Positions 15,660-26,700 of a stretch of DNA of 64,000 nt are shown here, one piece after another. This stretch comes from Cytophagaceae bacterium (GTDB taxonomy: Bacteria; Bacteroidota; Bacteroidia; Cytophagales; Spirosomataceae), in the NCBI GenBank assembly GCA_016722655.1, contig JADKIR010000004.1, positions 496,001-560,000 on the forward strand. The letters are read 5' to 3'. The translations under genes and the position numbers were made by a program. The notes under the pieces are model-generated. The model searched no databases and was not told the origin of the DNA. It saw only the letters and a list, made by a program, of their open reading frames with translations. Numbering within the stretch: position 1 is the stretch's first letter; each line of letters starts with the position of its first letter.

Positions 15660-16433
15660 ATGAACCGTATAGAGGAGCTTTTTAAGAACAATAAACAAAA
15701 TATACTCAACATATATTTCACTGCCGGTTTTCCTGAACTTAAGGATACTTTACCTATACTTCAGGCACTTCAAAACTCAGGGACTGATATAGTTGAAATT
15801 GGAATGCCTTATTCTGACCCCGTTGCGGATGGCGAAACTATTCAGGGCTCAAACCAAAAAGCTCTTGAAAACGGAATGTCAGTTAAGGTTTTGTTTGAGC
15901 AGCTCGCTGGCTTTAGAAATCATGGAATTACAGTTCCCGTAGTTTTGATGGGGTATTTCAATCCGGTTTATCAATATGGTGTGGAAGAATTCTGTAAAAA
16001 ATGCAGTGAAGTTGGCATTGACGGGTTGATTTTACCTGATTTACCATTAGATGAATTCAATGATCACTACCGAGAAATTTTTGAAAAATATGGCCTGCTA
16101 AATATATTTCTAATTACTCCACAAACGTCTGAAGACAGAATCAGAAAAATCGACGGGATATCAAAAGGATTTATTTATATGGTTTCATCTGCAAGTGTTA
16201 CGGGTGCAGTCACAGGTGTAAGTCATAACATGGAAGAATACTTTGAAAGAGTCAATGCCATGAACCTTAAAAACCCCCGCCTTATAGGATTTGGAATAAA
16301 AGACAAGGAAACTTTTGCTCAGGCCGCAAAATCAGCGTCTGGGGCCATTATTGGTAGTCAGTTTGTGAGAGTATTGGAAACCGCAACTGACCTACCGGCA
16401 GATATTGAAAAATTTGTAGAATCTTTAAGATAG
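15660..16433 (+). CDS. trpA: Tryptophan synthase alpha chain
   Basis: 257 residues, a standard length for TrpA. TIM-barrel with the family signature VEIGMPYSDPVADG: Glu46 and Asp57 correspond to the catalytic Glu49 and Asp60 of the enterobacterial enzyme. Phosphate-binding loops are seen as YMVSSASVTG and GFGIKDKE, and the C-terminal GAIIGSQFV strand is intact. It cleaves indole-3-glycerol phosphate to indole and glyceraldehyde-3-phosphate and passes indole to TrpB. No other trp gene is in the window. It has its own promoter and converges on the TonB receptor gene at a shared terminator. Confidence 0.95.
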   Translation: MNRIEELFKNNKQNILNIYFTAGFPELKDTLPILQALQNSGTDIVEIGMPYSDPVADGETIQGSNQKALENGMSVKVLFEQLAGFRNHGITVPVVLMGYFNPVYQYGVEEFCKKCSEVGIDGLILPDLPLDEFNDHYREIFEKYGLLNIFLITPQTSEDRIRKIDGISKGFIYMVSSASVTGAVTGVSHNMEEYFERVNAMNLKNPRLIGFGIKDKETFAQAAKSASGAIIGSQFVRVLETATDLPADIEKFVESLR

Positions 16434-16493
16434 ATTCTTATAAAATTTTTGAATAAAGAGGCTTCTGAAAAGGAGCTCCATTTATTTTTGCAC

Positions 16494-16526
16494 AAAAAAA
16501 AAAGCCCTCCAATGGAAGGCTTTTTT
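16494..16526. terminator. Bidirectional terminator between trpA and the TonB receptor
   Basis: Stem AAGCCCTCC / GGAAGGCTT with one mismatch and a 3-base loop, flanked by A10 on the left and T6 on the right, so it can terminate both strands. Confidence 0.8.
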
Positions 16527-16591
16527 CACTTAAACCAAAGAAAATTATGAAGTTTGGCCGGAGCCAATTATCGATAATTTTTGGTATAAGT

Positions 16592-19500
16592 TTATCTGTT
16601 AAATAATTCGTCGTAAGCTATTGATACATAATACATTGAACCTACATACGCACTTCCATAAGCCTGAACGTATGGTTTTCCGCCAATGTTTGTTCCACCA
16701 AGTTTGATAACAGACTTCACAGCAGGAAGTTTATAACTTACTTGTGCGTCGATATTAAATATTGATGGTACTGTTGTATTTCCAAATAAAGGCACTGTGC
16801 TTGTAGTTGGAACTACGAAACTTGATTCCCAAACAAATGCATCCTGATAACGTGCAGAAACATTGAAACCAAATTTTTCACCACTACCCAATCTTTTTGC
16901 AAAATTAACATTATACCTGTTTTTCGGAGAATTAAATCCAGCATATTGTTGCTCTGGGGTAGCAACAAAGTTTTTAAGTCTGTTTACAGCCCAGTTTCCA
17001 CCTATACTGTATCCTTTAGGAAGGGAATAATTTAAACCTAAAGCCCAACCGTCAGCAGTTATTTTTTCGCTGGTATTTGATACTCTTTGATAGCCTTTGA
17101 AATTTCCCACACCAATGCCCGAAGCTAGCGGAAGACCAGCAGCTGCCGGTGCAGTTGGCACCACGATAACCGTTCCCCCAATAAAATTACTATATACACT
17201 ACTGTAATAATAAGTATCAACAAACAATTTCTTCCCTATCAGACCTTTATATCCAATCTCCCAAGATTTGATTCTTTCAGGCTGAAGTTTAACAGGAGAG
17301 TATTTTGGAAGTACATCTAAGGCAAAAGCAGGTGTCACCTGAGTAGCTAAAGCATTGGCTTGAGAGGTAACATTAGCTGTAATCAGATCCTTAACTGCCT
17401 GGCTACCCATTTGTGCCGTAACCTGAGCCTGAATAGCGGCCGGGGCAGCTTCAGCCGGCAATTGTCCTGCAGCAACTAAAGCTTGTACAGCTGCAGTTAC
17501 CTTTGAAACCACACCTGCTTGTACTGCTGCTATTACGGCACTTTGAATAGCAGAAAGGTTTGAAGTAACAAATGCACCAACATTTGCTGCCAGTTTTTGT
17601 TTGGCTGCGGCATCCAAATATTTAGAATTAGCTCCATTAATCTGAAAATCAGCCAATACGTTTCTTGGAATACCTGCAGTAAGATTATACCTGGCATTAA
17701 ACTCATCCATACCTCCTACCAATGTTCCAGTAGGCGTGGTAAGGTCAATATATTGATTTTGAGTAGTTGGAATTCTGAAGCCAGTTTGATAAGATGCTCT
17801 GATATTGTGATTACCAAAAGTTGAAATAGCTGATACTCTTGGTGTAAACTGACCGTCAAAATTTTGATTTTTATCATATCTAATTGAACCAATCAGCTTA
17901 AGATGATCTCCAAAAAGGTTTTTACTTGCCTGAGTAAAAGCACCATATTCATTTATCGGAATTACTCCGTCTCGGCCATCTTTAGTATCAGAGAAAAGTG
18001 TTCCGTCTGATTTTAGTCTATATTGTCTTACATTGGCACCGGCAATCAGATCAATAAATTTAATTTGATTCTTGAAATTGTAAAACCCTTCTGCGTGATA
18101 CATATCAGTTTTATCTGTAAATGCACTACCTCCCTTACTTATAGGCATTTCTCTATATTTGTCAAGTAAAGTATTGAACTGATCAGATCCCGGTTGTGGC
18201 ATGTTTTTGTCCGCAAAAGCTCTGGCAGTAGCATGTGCATTAGCCTCTGAAATATTAGGATTTAGAGATTTAGCCTGAACAAATGCTCCTACATACTCCC
18301 CAAACCAATTGGCGTGAGGCTTTGCTTCGTTTAGCATATCTACAGCTGTCAAACCTGCCAAAAACGATTGTCCTGAATTCTCCTGAGTAGTATATCCTCT
18401 CAAAGTGAAATTATCACCTCTTAACTCAAGTTTCCCCTGCATTATGTTAAAATTACGAAGACCGTAACGACCCGTTCCGGTATAAACTGTAGTTCCATAT
18501 CCATAATTAATCTGTCCTATCGCTTCAATTTTTTCAGTAATTCTGTAGTGCAAAGCGGCATTTACCTTGAAGCTTTTAGTATTATAATCCATTAGATCGC
18601 TTTCGCTATAACCAGTACGGCTAACTATTGTATTAGGCACAAGTCCTCTGGCATTTGCAGGGAGTAAACCACCTTTTACCAATGCATCTGCAACGGTCCC
18701 AAGATTAGTTTGCACCTCATCACCATAAACGTTTAATCCATCATAATCCAATGCTGAGCGGTCATTTGCTCCACCTTTTACATAATTAAGGTTATCAGTG
18801 CTATTGGCTTCCCAGTCTTTAGCCCCCAAATATGACAAGTTTACTTTAAATGCCACTTTGTTATTGAAAGCTTTGGCATATCTTAAGGACATATCATAAA
18901 AAGGAGTAGTTTGAACAGCTCTGTTCGATGCACTCATAATACCACTTTTGATATTAGCACTAAGTCCCTGGTATAAAAACGGGCTTTTAGAATTCATCAA
19001 TACTAATCCATTCAATGCATTTGGACCATAAAGTGCAGAAGCAGCACCAGAAACTAACTCTACGCTCTCTACGTCAAGTTCAGGCATACCAACTATATTA
19101 TCTACAGGAAAATTAAGTCCAGGTGCCTGATTGTCCATTCCATCAATCATCTGCACAGTACGCACGTTACCGGTCGAATTAAACCCACGCATGTTGATAG
19201 ATTTAAATAGCAAACCTTGTGTAGTCAAATCCACACCTTTCATGTTTCCAAGAGCATCATAAAAATTTGGAGCAGTAGTTTCTCTTATAGCTCTCAAATC
19301 CAGCTTTTCAACCGAAACCGGAGATTTCATCACACTTTCCTCCATCCGGGATGCAGATACAACCAACTCCTGACCCATTATGTTTTCCTCTTCGAGACTG
19401 ATATTTATAGCAGCATTTTCTGATTTAAGGGTGTATTCCTGGCTTTTATATCCCACCGAAGAGATTACCAATTGAAATGGCACGGGAGTTGCGGTAGTAA

Positions 19501-19702
19501 AATCAAATTTACCATTTAAATCGGTAATGGTACCAATGATTTTTCCTTTGATTTGAACACTAACTCCTACCAAAGGCTCTTTGGTACGAGCGTCAGAAAT
19601 CATCCCTGAAACCTTGGTTTGAGCCATAACAAATACAGAAGTGGCTAAACTAAAGATGGTAATCAGGAATAATTTCTTAAGATTAGGGTATAAATTTAAC
19701 AT
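16592..19702 (-). CDS. TonB-dependent outer-membrane receptor with Ala-rich insertion
   Basis: 1036 residues. Signal peptide (…SVFVMAQ), carboxypeptidase-regulatory-like beta-sandwich (KVSGMISDARTKEPLVGVSV…, about 30-110), then a TonB plug (about 115-240) with RTVQMIDGMDNQ and VESVELVSGAASALYGPNALNG, and a barrel ending in YYVSIAYDELFNR. Residues about 690-794 are an unusual, nearly continuous Ala/Val/Gln-rich stretch (for example VIAAVQAGVV, AAVQALVAAG, AAPAAIQAQV), predicted helical, inserted between barrel strands. No SusD partner is adjacent, so this is a siderophore, cofactor or peptide-type receptor rather than a classic Sus pair. Divergent to the DUF3089 hydrolase gene; about 100 bases are shared as promoter region. 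Confidence 0.9.
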   Translation of the reverse strand: MLNLYPNLKKLFLITIFSLATSVFVMAQTKVSGMISDARTKEPLVGVSVQIKGKIIGTITDLNGKFDFTTATPVPFQLVISSVGYKSQEYTLKSENAAINISLEEENIMGQELVVSASRMEESVMKSPVSVEKLDLRAIRETTAPNFYDALGNMKGVDLTTQGLLFKSINMRGFNSTGNVRTVQMIDGMDNQAPGLNFPVDNIVGMPELDVESVELVSGAASALYGPNALNGLVLMNSKSPFLYQGLSANIKSGIMSASNRAVQTTPFYDMSLRYAKAFNNKVAFKVNLSYLGAKDWEANSTDNLNYVKGGANDRSALDYDGLNVYGDEVQTNLGTVADALVKGGLLPANARGLVPNTIVSRTGYSESDLMDYNTKSFKVNAALHYRITEKIEAIGQINYGYGTTVYTGTGRYGLRNFNIMQGKLELRGDNFTLRGYTTQENSGQSFLAGLTAVDMLNEAKPHANWFGEYVGAFVQAKSLNPNISEANAHATARAFADKNMPQPGSDQFNTLLDKYREMPISKGGSAFTDKTDMYHAEGFYNFKNQIKFIDLIAGANVRQYRLKSDGTLFSDTKDGRDGVIPINEYGAFTQASKNLFGDHLKLIGSIRYDKNQNFDGQFTPRVSAISTFGNHNIRASYQTGFRIPTTQNQYIDLTTPTGTLVGGMDEFNARYNLTAGIPRNVLADFQINGANSKYLDAAAKQKLAANVGAFVTSNLSAIQSAVIAAVQAGVVSKVTAAVQALVAAGQLPAEAAPAAIQAQVTAQMGSQAVKDLITANVTSQANALATQVTPAFALDVLPKYSPVKLQPERIKSWEIGYKGLIGKKLFVDTYYYSSVYSNFIGGTVIVVPTAPAAAGLPLASGIGVGNFKGYQRVSNTSEKITADGWALGLNYSLPKGYSIGGNWAVNRLKNFVATPEQQYAGFNSPKNRYNVNFAKRLGSGEKFGFNVSARYQDAFVWESSFVVPTTSTVPLFGNTTVPSIFNIDAQVSYKLPAVKSVIKLGGTNIGGKPYVQAYGSAYVGSMYYVSIAYDELFNR

Positions 19703-19801
19703 AGTTTAAAAGGTTATTATTTGGTTAAGAAACTAATTCGTTGGTCAAAAATAAGAAAGATAAATTATTTGAATACAATAAAATCAAAAAATAATTATAA
19801 A

Positions 19802-20860
19802 ATGAAAAAAGATATGGAAAAATGGTTGATTTTATTGGTGTTTTTTTGGCTAAACACAGAAATTGTAATGGCTCAAAAACATTTTCAAATCACATCAACC
19901 TTTGACGAAAAGACCCAGCCTTTAAGCCCTGATTACACCCAAACATCAAGTTGGCTGGCATTACCAACCAAAATTGATATGGCAGATAAATTACCTAAAG
20001 GAAAACACAATTTAAAAGACTTTCAGTTTCAAGCTCAAGTTGATGTTTTCTATATTTATCCTACGGTATATACTCAGCAACCAACCAACCAATACACCTG
20101 GAATGCATCTACGACTGACTCAGATCTCAATGAAAAAATCGAAAAATCTGCAATTTATAATCAAGCCTCAGTGTTCAATGGTATTGCAAAAATATATACT
20201 CCAATATATCGGCAGGCACACTATTCGGTTTTTACAACCAAAGACTCCATTTCATCAAAAAAAGCATTGGATTTAGCATATTTTGACATTAGAAAAGCAT
20301 TTGAGATTTTTCTTGAAAAATATAATCATTCGAGGCCGTTCATAATTGCCGGGCATAGTCAAGGTACTTTACTTGCAATTAGGCTCATTCAAGAATTTGT
20401 AAATAATAAACCCTTGCAGGAAAGAATGATTGCTGCATATTTGGTTGGTATGCCAGTAAATGACAGTATGTTTGAAACTGTAAAACTTATGACCGAACCC
20501 AACCAAACAGGAGGATATTTAAGTTGGAATACATTTTCAGAAAATTACTATCCTTCTTATTACGAAAATGGCTTGAACCAGGCACAATGTATCAATCCTG
20601 TATCCTGGAAACCAAACACTAACTGGTCTAAAAAAAGCTGGCACAAAGGCACATTGGGTATTAAATCAAAATTGAGCCCGGGTATCATTACGTGCAAAGT
20701 CGAAAATGGTATATTATGGATAAAAAAACCCGATATTCCAGGAAAAGCATTTCTTAACGAAAAAATCTGGCATTTCGCTGATTACAATTTTTTTTGGTTG
20801 GATATTAGAGAAAATGTAGCTTTACGTACAAATCAGTATTTTCTTAATAATAAAAAATAA
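19802..20860 (+). CDS. DUF3089 alpha/beta-hydrolase-like exported protein
   Basis: 352 residues from the ATG at 19802; a frame extending to 19721 runs into AT-rich promoter DNA. Signal peptide ending IVMAQ. The DUF3089 hallmarks are VDVFYIYPTVY near residue 81, an IYTPIYRQAHYSVF block, and the nucleophile elbow AGHSQGT with Ser near 183; a late His (HFADYNFFWLDIRENV) could complete a triad. Family members are alpha/beta-hydrolases of unknown substrate. The stop codon touches the ATG of the guanylyltransferase gene, so the two are translated from one mRNA, though a shared pathway is not evident. Confidence 0.75.
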   Translation: MKKDMEKWLILLVFFWLNTEIVMAQKHFQITSTFDEKTQPLSPDYTQTSSWLALPTKIDMADKLPKGKHNLKDFQFQAQVDVFYIYPTVYTQQPTNQYTWNASTTDSDLNEKIEKSAIYNQASVFNGIAKIYTPIYRQAHYSVFTTKDSISSKKALDLAYFDIRKAFEIFLEKYNHSRPFIIAGHSQGTLLAIRLIQEFVNNKPLQERMIAAYLVGMPVNDSMFETVKLMTEPNQTGGYLSWNTFSENYYPSYYENGLNQAQCINPVSWKPNTNWSKKSWHKGTLGIKSKLSPGIITCKVENGILWIKKPDIPGKAFLNEKIWHFADYNFFWLDIRENVALRTNQYFLNNKK

Positions 20861-21934
20861 ATGGCAAATTCAAATTTCCTGATAATTATGGCCGGAGGAG
20901 TAGGAACTCGTTTCTGGCCTTTTAGCCGACAAACATTTCCAAAACAATTCCATGACATCCTGGGAACTGGTAAAACCCTCATACAGCAAACCGCAGATAG
21001 ATTTGAGGGTATTTGTCCTAAAGAAAATATTTACGTGGTCACAAGCCCTGAATATTATCAAATTACAAAAGACCAGCTGCCCTATCTGACCGATGACCAG
21101 ATTCTACTTGAGCCCAGTCGTCGTAATACAGCACCTTGTATTGGCTATGCTTGTTATAAAATCGAAAAAAAAGACCCAAACGCCAACATTGTAGTAGCAC
21201 CGGCAGACCATATTATATTGAAAGAAGAAGAATTCAGAAACAGGATAAATGTGGCCCTGGATTATTCAAAAAACAATGATGTACTGGTTACTTTAGGCAT
21301 AAAACCCACCAGACCTGACACCGGATATGGTTATATCAAATTTAACGACTCTGGTAAAACAGAAGTGAAAGAAGTTCAGACTTTTACAGAAAAACCAAAT
21401 TTGGAGTTAGCTGAAATGTTTTTAGCCAGCGGGGATTATGTTTGGAATGGGGGAATATTTGTTTGGAATATAAATGCTATAAAAAATGCATTCCATGCTT
21501 TCCTTCCCGAAATGGCCGATGCTTTTTCAATTGCTCAAAAAAGCTTCTATACATCAAAAGAAAAAGATGCTCTGGACACGGCATATCAGCGTTGCCGGTC
21601 GATTTCAATTGACAATGGCGTTATGGAAAGAGCTGAAAATGTGTTTGTGGTTCTTTCAGATATTGGTTGGAGTGATTTGGGTACGTGGAAGTCAGTATAT
21701 GAAAACTCGGAGAAAGACGATACCAACAATGTGGTTGATGGTCAGGTGATGCTTTTTGCGACTGAAGATTGTGTAATAAAAACACCAAAACACAAATTAG
21801 TGGTCATTAATGATTTAAAAGGCTATATCGTTGCTGAATTTGACGATGTTTTGATGATTTGTAAAAAAGATGATGAACAAAAAGTCAAAGAGTTTGTAAC
21901 TAAAGCCGAAAGCTACGGTAAGCGATACGTATAA
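20861..21934 (+). CDS. manC: Mannose-1-phosphate guanylyltransferase
   Basis: 357 residues. Nucleotidyl-transferase fold with the N-terminal signature IMAGGVGTRFWPFSRQTFPK (pyrophosphorylase Gly-rich loop and catalytic Arg/Lys), EPSRRNTAPCIGYA, VAPADHII (metal Asp), TFTEKPNLELA and WNGGIFVW. The length matches the single-domain form without a fused phosphomannose isomerase. It makes GDP-mannose from mannose-1-phosphate and GTP in the cytoplasm, feeding capsule, O-antigen and glycoprotein synthesis; the polysaccharide genes at 35-40 kb are possible users. It follows the DUF3089 gene with no gap. Confidence 0.92.
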   Translation: MANSNFLIIMAGGVGTRFWPFSRQTFPKQFHDILGTGKTLIQQTADRFEGICPKENIYVVTSPEYYQITKDQLPYLTDDQILLEPSRRNTAPCIGYACYKIEKKDPNANIVVAPADHIILKEEEFRNRINVALDYSKNNDVLVTLGIKPTRPDTGYGYIKFNDSGKTEVKEVQTFTEKPNLELAEMFLASGDYVWNGGIFVWNINAIKNAFHAFLPEMADAFSIAQKSFYTSKEKDALDTAYQRCRSISIDNGVMERAENVFVVLSDIGWSDLGTWKSVYENSEKDDTNNVVDGQVMLFATEDCVIKTPKHKLVVINDLKGYIVAEFDDVLMICKKDDEQKVKEFVTKAESYGKRYV

Positions 21935-21947
21935 ATAATAAAAGTAT

Positions 21948-21983
21948 AAAAATAGGCTACCATTACTGATAGCCTATTTTTTT
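21948..21983. terminator. Bidirectional terminator between manC and susD
   Basis: AAATAGGCTA pairs with TAGCCTATTT with a mixed loop, A run on the left and T7 on the right. It serves both converging genes. Confidence 0.85.
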
Positions 21984-22005
21984 ATACAATAAATTTCAAA
22001 TCAGA

Positions 22006-23727
22006 TTAATAACCTGCATTTTGTTTTAAAACATCAGCACCAACAAGGTCAATCTGAGATTGAGGAAGTGGCAATATTTTATGCTTTGCCTGATAAGAAG
22101 CTCCGCCAAATGCACCAGGTAATAATACCTGATCATATTTCAAATATTTATTGATAGCGGCTACGTCCTCACCCCATCTAACCAAGTCATAGAAACGATG
22201 ACCTTCCATTCCTAGTTCCATTCTTCTTTCGTACCTTACAGCAGCACGGGCAAAGTCTTTATCAGGGAATGATGCATAGGTTTTTATTGAATAATTGGCT
22301 GCAGGTGCACCGTCAATTTTAACATAATCAGACTCATTTGCTGCTCTTCCTCTAACCATATTGGTATATTCAAGAGCTTTTGCTAAAGATCCAGCTTCAA
22401 TTTCAGCTTCAGCCGCCATCAAAAGTACATCAGCATATCTGATAATTGTAACATTGTAGGCATTAAAAGTTTGGTGTCCCCAACCTCCAGTTTCTGTCAT
22501 ACCTGCGGCTTTCTCAGCTTTAGTATAAAGATACTTTTTAGGAGAATATGGTCCGGCATTGGGTTGGTTACGAATCATACTAAAACCAGTATGAAGTCCC
22601 CAATCCAAAAATGGAATACCTCTTCTACCCACGGTATGGTCTAATCTTGGATCAAGTGGACCATTATCTGGAGTAAAACCTGCTGTTGAAGCAATACCCA
22701 TATCATGTTTAACGGCTTTTGAAGGGTCGTTATAAGAACCATCAAGATAAGGAAGACCGTCAGCAGTAGTTCTGAAAGAGTTCACAAACTCAAATGTTGG
22801 CTGAAAGAATCCACAACATGTACCTGGTTCAGTTCCTTGTATAAAGTTCAATTGAAGATCTGCATTGGCATTATTACCATTACCTGATTTAACTGTGGCT
22901 TGTACAGCAAATACCGACTCGGCACTGTTGTCATTGGCTACACGATAAAGATCAGAGTATTTAGGAAGCAAAGCATATTTTTTACCACCTGCAGTTTTTC
23001 CATTTGCTATGATCTGATCAAAAAGGGCTTTAGCCTCAGGGTATTTTTTCTGAAACATATAGGCTTTTGCAAGGTATGCTGCTGCTGCCCATTTGTTTGC
23101 TCTACCTACAGCTGTTTGAGTTTCAGGAAGTTTATCAAAAGCTTCTTTGAAGTCAGCCTCAATTTTAGGCCAGATATCAACATCATTTTTAACTTTCTCA
23201 ATTCCGTTTGAAACGTTTATATTCTCATCTACGTAAGGTACATTGTCAAAGTTTCTTTTCAATTGAAAATAGAAATGTGCTCTGATAAACTTAGCCTCAG
23301 CAGCCATTCTTACCTTTTCTTCCTCCTTTACATCAGGCTGAGCTTCTTTAATAAGAGCCAAAGTAGCGTTTGCTCTGGCAACTCCATCAAAATGCTCTCT
23401 GTACAACTCACCAGAAAATGGTAATGAAGGGTTATATTCAAATCTTTGAATTGGGTTGATGTCAGAGAAGTCACCCGGGTCAGTACCTTTATTGGCATCT
23501 CCACCACGAATAGCACCCCAAACCCAGTTTGAAGGGCCACCTGCATAACTACCTAATCCACTCAACTGAGCATAAGCAGCTATCAAACTACCTTCTAAAC
23601 CTGCTTTGGTGGTTAATTGGTTCTTGGAAATCGAACCGGTTGGTGCTACGTCGAGGAATGTGTCTTTACACGAGTATCCTCCAACGATTAACGCTAAAAA
23701 TACGATTGCTATTGATATTTTTTTCAT
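22006..23727 (-). CDS. SusD/RagB-family outer-membrane lipoprotein
   Basis: 573 residues. Lipobox VGGYSC (Cys20), then the SusD fold of helical TPR-like repeats: KDTFLDVAPTGSISK opening, AKFIRAHFYFQLKRNFDNVPY, AAAAYLAKAYMFQKKYPEAK, and the C-terminal signature NVTIIRYADVLLMAAEAEIE with RRMELGMEGHRFYDLVRWG. SusD proteins sit on SusC as a lid that captures oligosaccharide or peptide at the cell surface. It follows the SusC gene by 23 bases. No glycosidase, peptidase or regulator specific to the pair is next to it, so the ligand cannot be guessed. Confidence 0.93.
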   Translation of the reverse strand: MKKISIAIVFLALIVGGYSCKDTFLDVAPTGSISKNQLTTKAGLEGSLIAAYAQLSGLGSYAGGPSNWVWGAIRGGDANKGTDPGDFSDINPIQRFEYNPSLPFSGELYREHFDGVARANATLALIKEAQPDVKEEEKVRMAAEAKFIRAHFYFQLKRNFDNVPYVDENINVSNGIEKVKNDVDIWPKIEADFKEAFDKLPETQTAVGRANKWAAAAYLAKAYMFQKKYPEAKALFDQIIANGKTAGGKKYALLPKYSDLYRVANDNSAESVFAVQATVKSGNGNNANADLQLNFIQGTEPGTCCGFFQPTFEFVNSFRTTADGLPYLDGSYNDPSKAVKHDMGIASTAGFTPDNGPLDPRLDHTVGRRGIPFLDWGLHTGFSMIRNQPNAGPYSPKKYLYTKAEKAAGMTETGGWGHQTFNAYNVTIIRYADVLLMAAEAEIEAGSLAKALEYTNMVRGRAANESDYVKIDGAPAANYSIKTYASFPDKDFARAAVRYERRMELGMEGHRFYDLVRWGEDVAAINKYLKYDQVLLPGAFGGASYQAKHKILPLPQSQIDLVGADVLKQNAGY

Positions 23728-23750
23728 ATTAATAATTAACTTTTAAAGGA

Positions 23751-26700
23751 TTAAAAACCGACATTCAAGCCAAATGTAATCTGACGGGTCATTGGGAAGT
23801 TACCCAAATCAATACCAAAGTTAGTATCAGCTGCTCCTGCCACTTGTGGGTCAAGTCCACCATATTTTGTTACAGTAAACAGATTGTTTACTGATGCACT
23901 TGCTCTTACTCTTCCAAGTTTAAGTTTTTCTACAACATTGGTTGGAAGGTTATAACCTATAGTAAGATTTTGGAATCTTAAATAAGAGCCATCTTCAACG
24001 TAGAAGTCACTTGATTGTGAACCTGTACTGAATCCGTCATTGGCCTCAAAAATTGGAATATTTGTATCTCTGTTTTCAGGAGTCCATGAATCTTTAACTC
24101 TTTCTGAGATAGCAGAACCGGCAAACAATGGATAGAAATCTGTAAATCTTTTAGATATATTAAAGATTTTATTTCCAATAGAAGTATAGAAATAACTAAC
24201 CAAGTCAAAGTTTTTATAGCTCAATCTGAAGTTCAAACCGCCTGTAAATTTAGGAACAGGTGAACCTAAATAAGTACGGTCATCTGCATCAATTTTACCA
24301 TCTGGTTTTCCAGTTAATTGACCTTTAGCATCTCTACCATTTAAATCCATATAACGGAATCTACCTACACCAGCACCGTCCTGAGTTGGAGCAGATTTGA
24401 TTTCGTCAGCTGACTGGAACAAACCTTGTACTTTGTATCCATAAAACGAAGAAAGTGATAATCCCAATTGGTTTCTAACTGGGTTAACTCCTCTAAAGCC
24501 AGGGTTAACATCCTGAAGATATGTAAGTCCACCACCAATTTCTGTGATTTCATTATGAAGGAAACTTGCAGTAAGATCTAATTCATATTTAACATCTTTT
24601 ACAAGATTACCACGTGTAATCACCTGAACATCAACACCCTCATTTAACATAGTACCCACGTTTACAAATGGTGGAGTTGCCTCACCAGCGGTTTGAGTAA
24701 TCGGAAGTCTATACAATAGATCTTTGGTATTTTTTCTCCATAAGTCAAAAACAATTTCTAAACGGCTTTTTAAGAAAGTACCATCAAAACCAATATTTTG
24801 AGTTACAGAAGTTTCCCATTTCGCACCTGGGTTACCAATTCTTGTTTGAGTATATCCAGGAGCAATCCCACCGTTGGTTCCACTAATATCATAAACCGAA
24901 TTACCCAAATTTTGAGCATAAAGGCTAAATTGGTTACCTGGGTCTACGTTGTTAGAGTTACCCATTGTACCATAACCTCCCCTGATTTTAAGATCAGTTA
25001 CCCAAGGAAGATCTTTCATAAATGACTCTTCAGAAATTCTCCATGCAGCAGAGAAAGCTGGGAAAATACCAAATCTTGACTCAGAACCAAATCTTGAAGA
25101 ACCATCTCTTCTTAAAACTCCAGTCAAATAATATTTGTCATGAAGGTTGTAAATGGCTCTACCAAAATAAGATAAAAAGTTAATGCCATTATCTTTAGTA
25201 CTGGTGGCAGGATTTAAAGTATTCAAAGTTGAAATAGTAATATAATCCAAATCACCTGCAAAAGGATCTCTACCATTGGCCGCCATATTTTTACCGGCAC
25301 CTGTATTTAGAGCTTCTTGTCCCACTAAAACTTCAATGTTATGGATTCCAAATTTCTTTTTATAGGTAGCAGTATTTGTAAATGTCCACCCCATTCTAAA
25401 TCCACCATTTTCATTATACGACCATACAACTCCTTTATTTTCCAGAGTTTCATATATTGGTCGTCCATAACCCCAACCATAGAAGTTATTATAATTACCA
25501 CCTATAGACGATCTTAATGTCAAATCTTTGATTGGATCCCATTCAATATATAAATTGCCGGTACCAATTGCATTAAAGTTTTTATTGAGTTTATTATGTT
25601 GCTGATTTGCTACAGGATTAGAACCCTGGCCAAAACCAATAGCAGTAGTACCTGCCCATCCCCCAAATTCATCACGAACCGGAATAATTGTTGGAGATCT
25701 GAATGCTCCCAAGATATCATTTTCCAACTGCGAACTTTCCAAACCGTTATTTCCACCGTTTCTTCCATTAATTGAAAGATAAGTAACCTGCAAGTTTTCA
25801 CCGATTCTAAGGTTTTTCAAAATATCAAATTCAGTATTAACTCTGAAAGCATATCTTGTGGCCGACTGGCTAGGTAAAATACCTTGCTGCTTTTGGCTCG
25901 ATAAACCTACATAGAATCTTGAACCTTGACCACCACCTGAAAATCCAAGAGTATGACGGCTAATAGTACCAGTTTGAGTCAATTCTTTATACCAGTCAGT
26001 TCCTTCTTTATTGGCTTTGATTACTTGATAGAAATCGCCAATTGTTGGTCCTGTAATGTTATATTTGGCTTTTTCTGCAGCCAAATCGATGGTTCCAACA
26101 ACACCGTTTCTGTTACCAACCTTTAAATAATCTGGCAAAATTGGAGTTGCACCCGAACCATACTGCGGATGTGACAATGGAGAACCAGAATTACGTAATG
26201 CATTCCATGTCCAGGTAGCCTGATCTTGTGGATTCATCATTTGTTGTCCTTCACCCGGATCTGTAGCACCAAATACACCGTCATAAGAAATGTTTAATTT
26301 CCCTGTACCTTTTTTCCCTTTTTTGGTAGTATAGATAATTACACCGTTGGCAGCTCTTGCTCCATAGATTGAAGCTGCAGAGGCATCTTTCAACACTGTA
26401 ACAGTTTCAACGTCTTCAGGATTAAGGAAGTTAACATCACCTACTGGCAATCCATCCACAACTATAAGTGGTTCGTTACCACCAAATGCACCAAATCCTC
26501 TGATCCTTACTTGAGAACCTGAACCCGGCTGACTGGTTGTTACTACATTAACACCAGCAACACGACCTTGAAGCTGCTGATCAATACTGGAAGAAGGCAC
26601 AACTGTCAAATCTTTTGGTTTTACAATGGCAACAGCACCAGTTGATTCTTTTCTTTTGTCAACAGAATATCCTGTTACTACAACTTCTTCAAGTGAAGCA

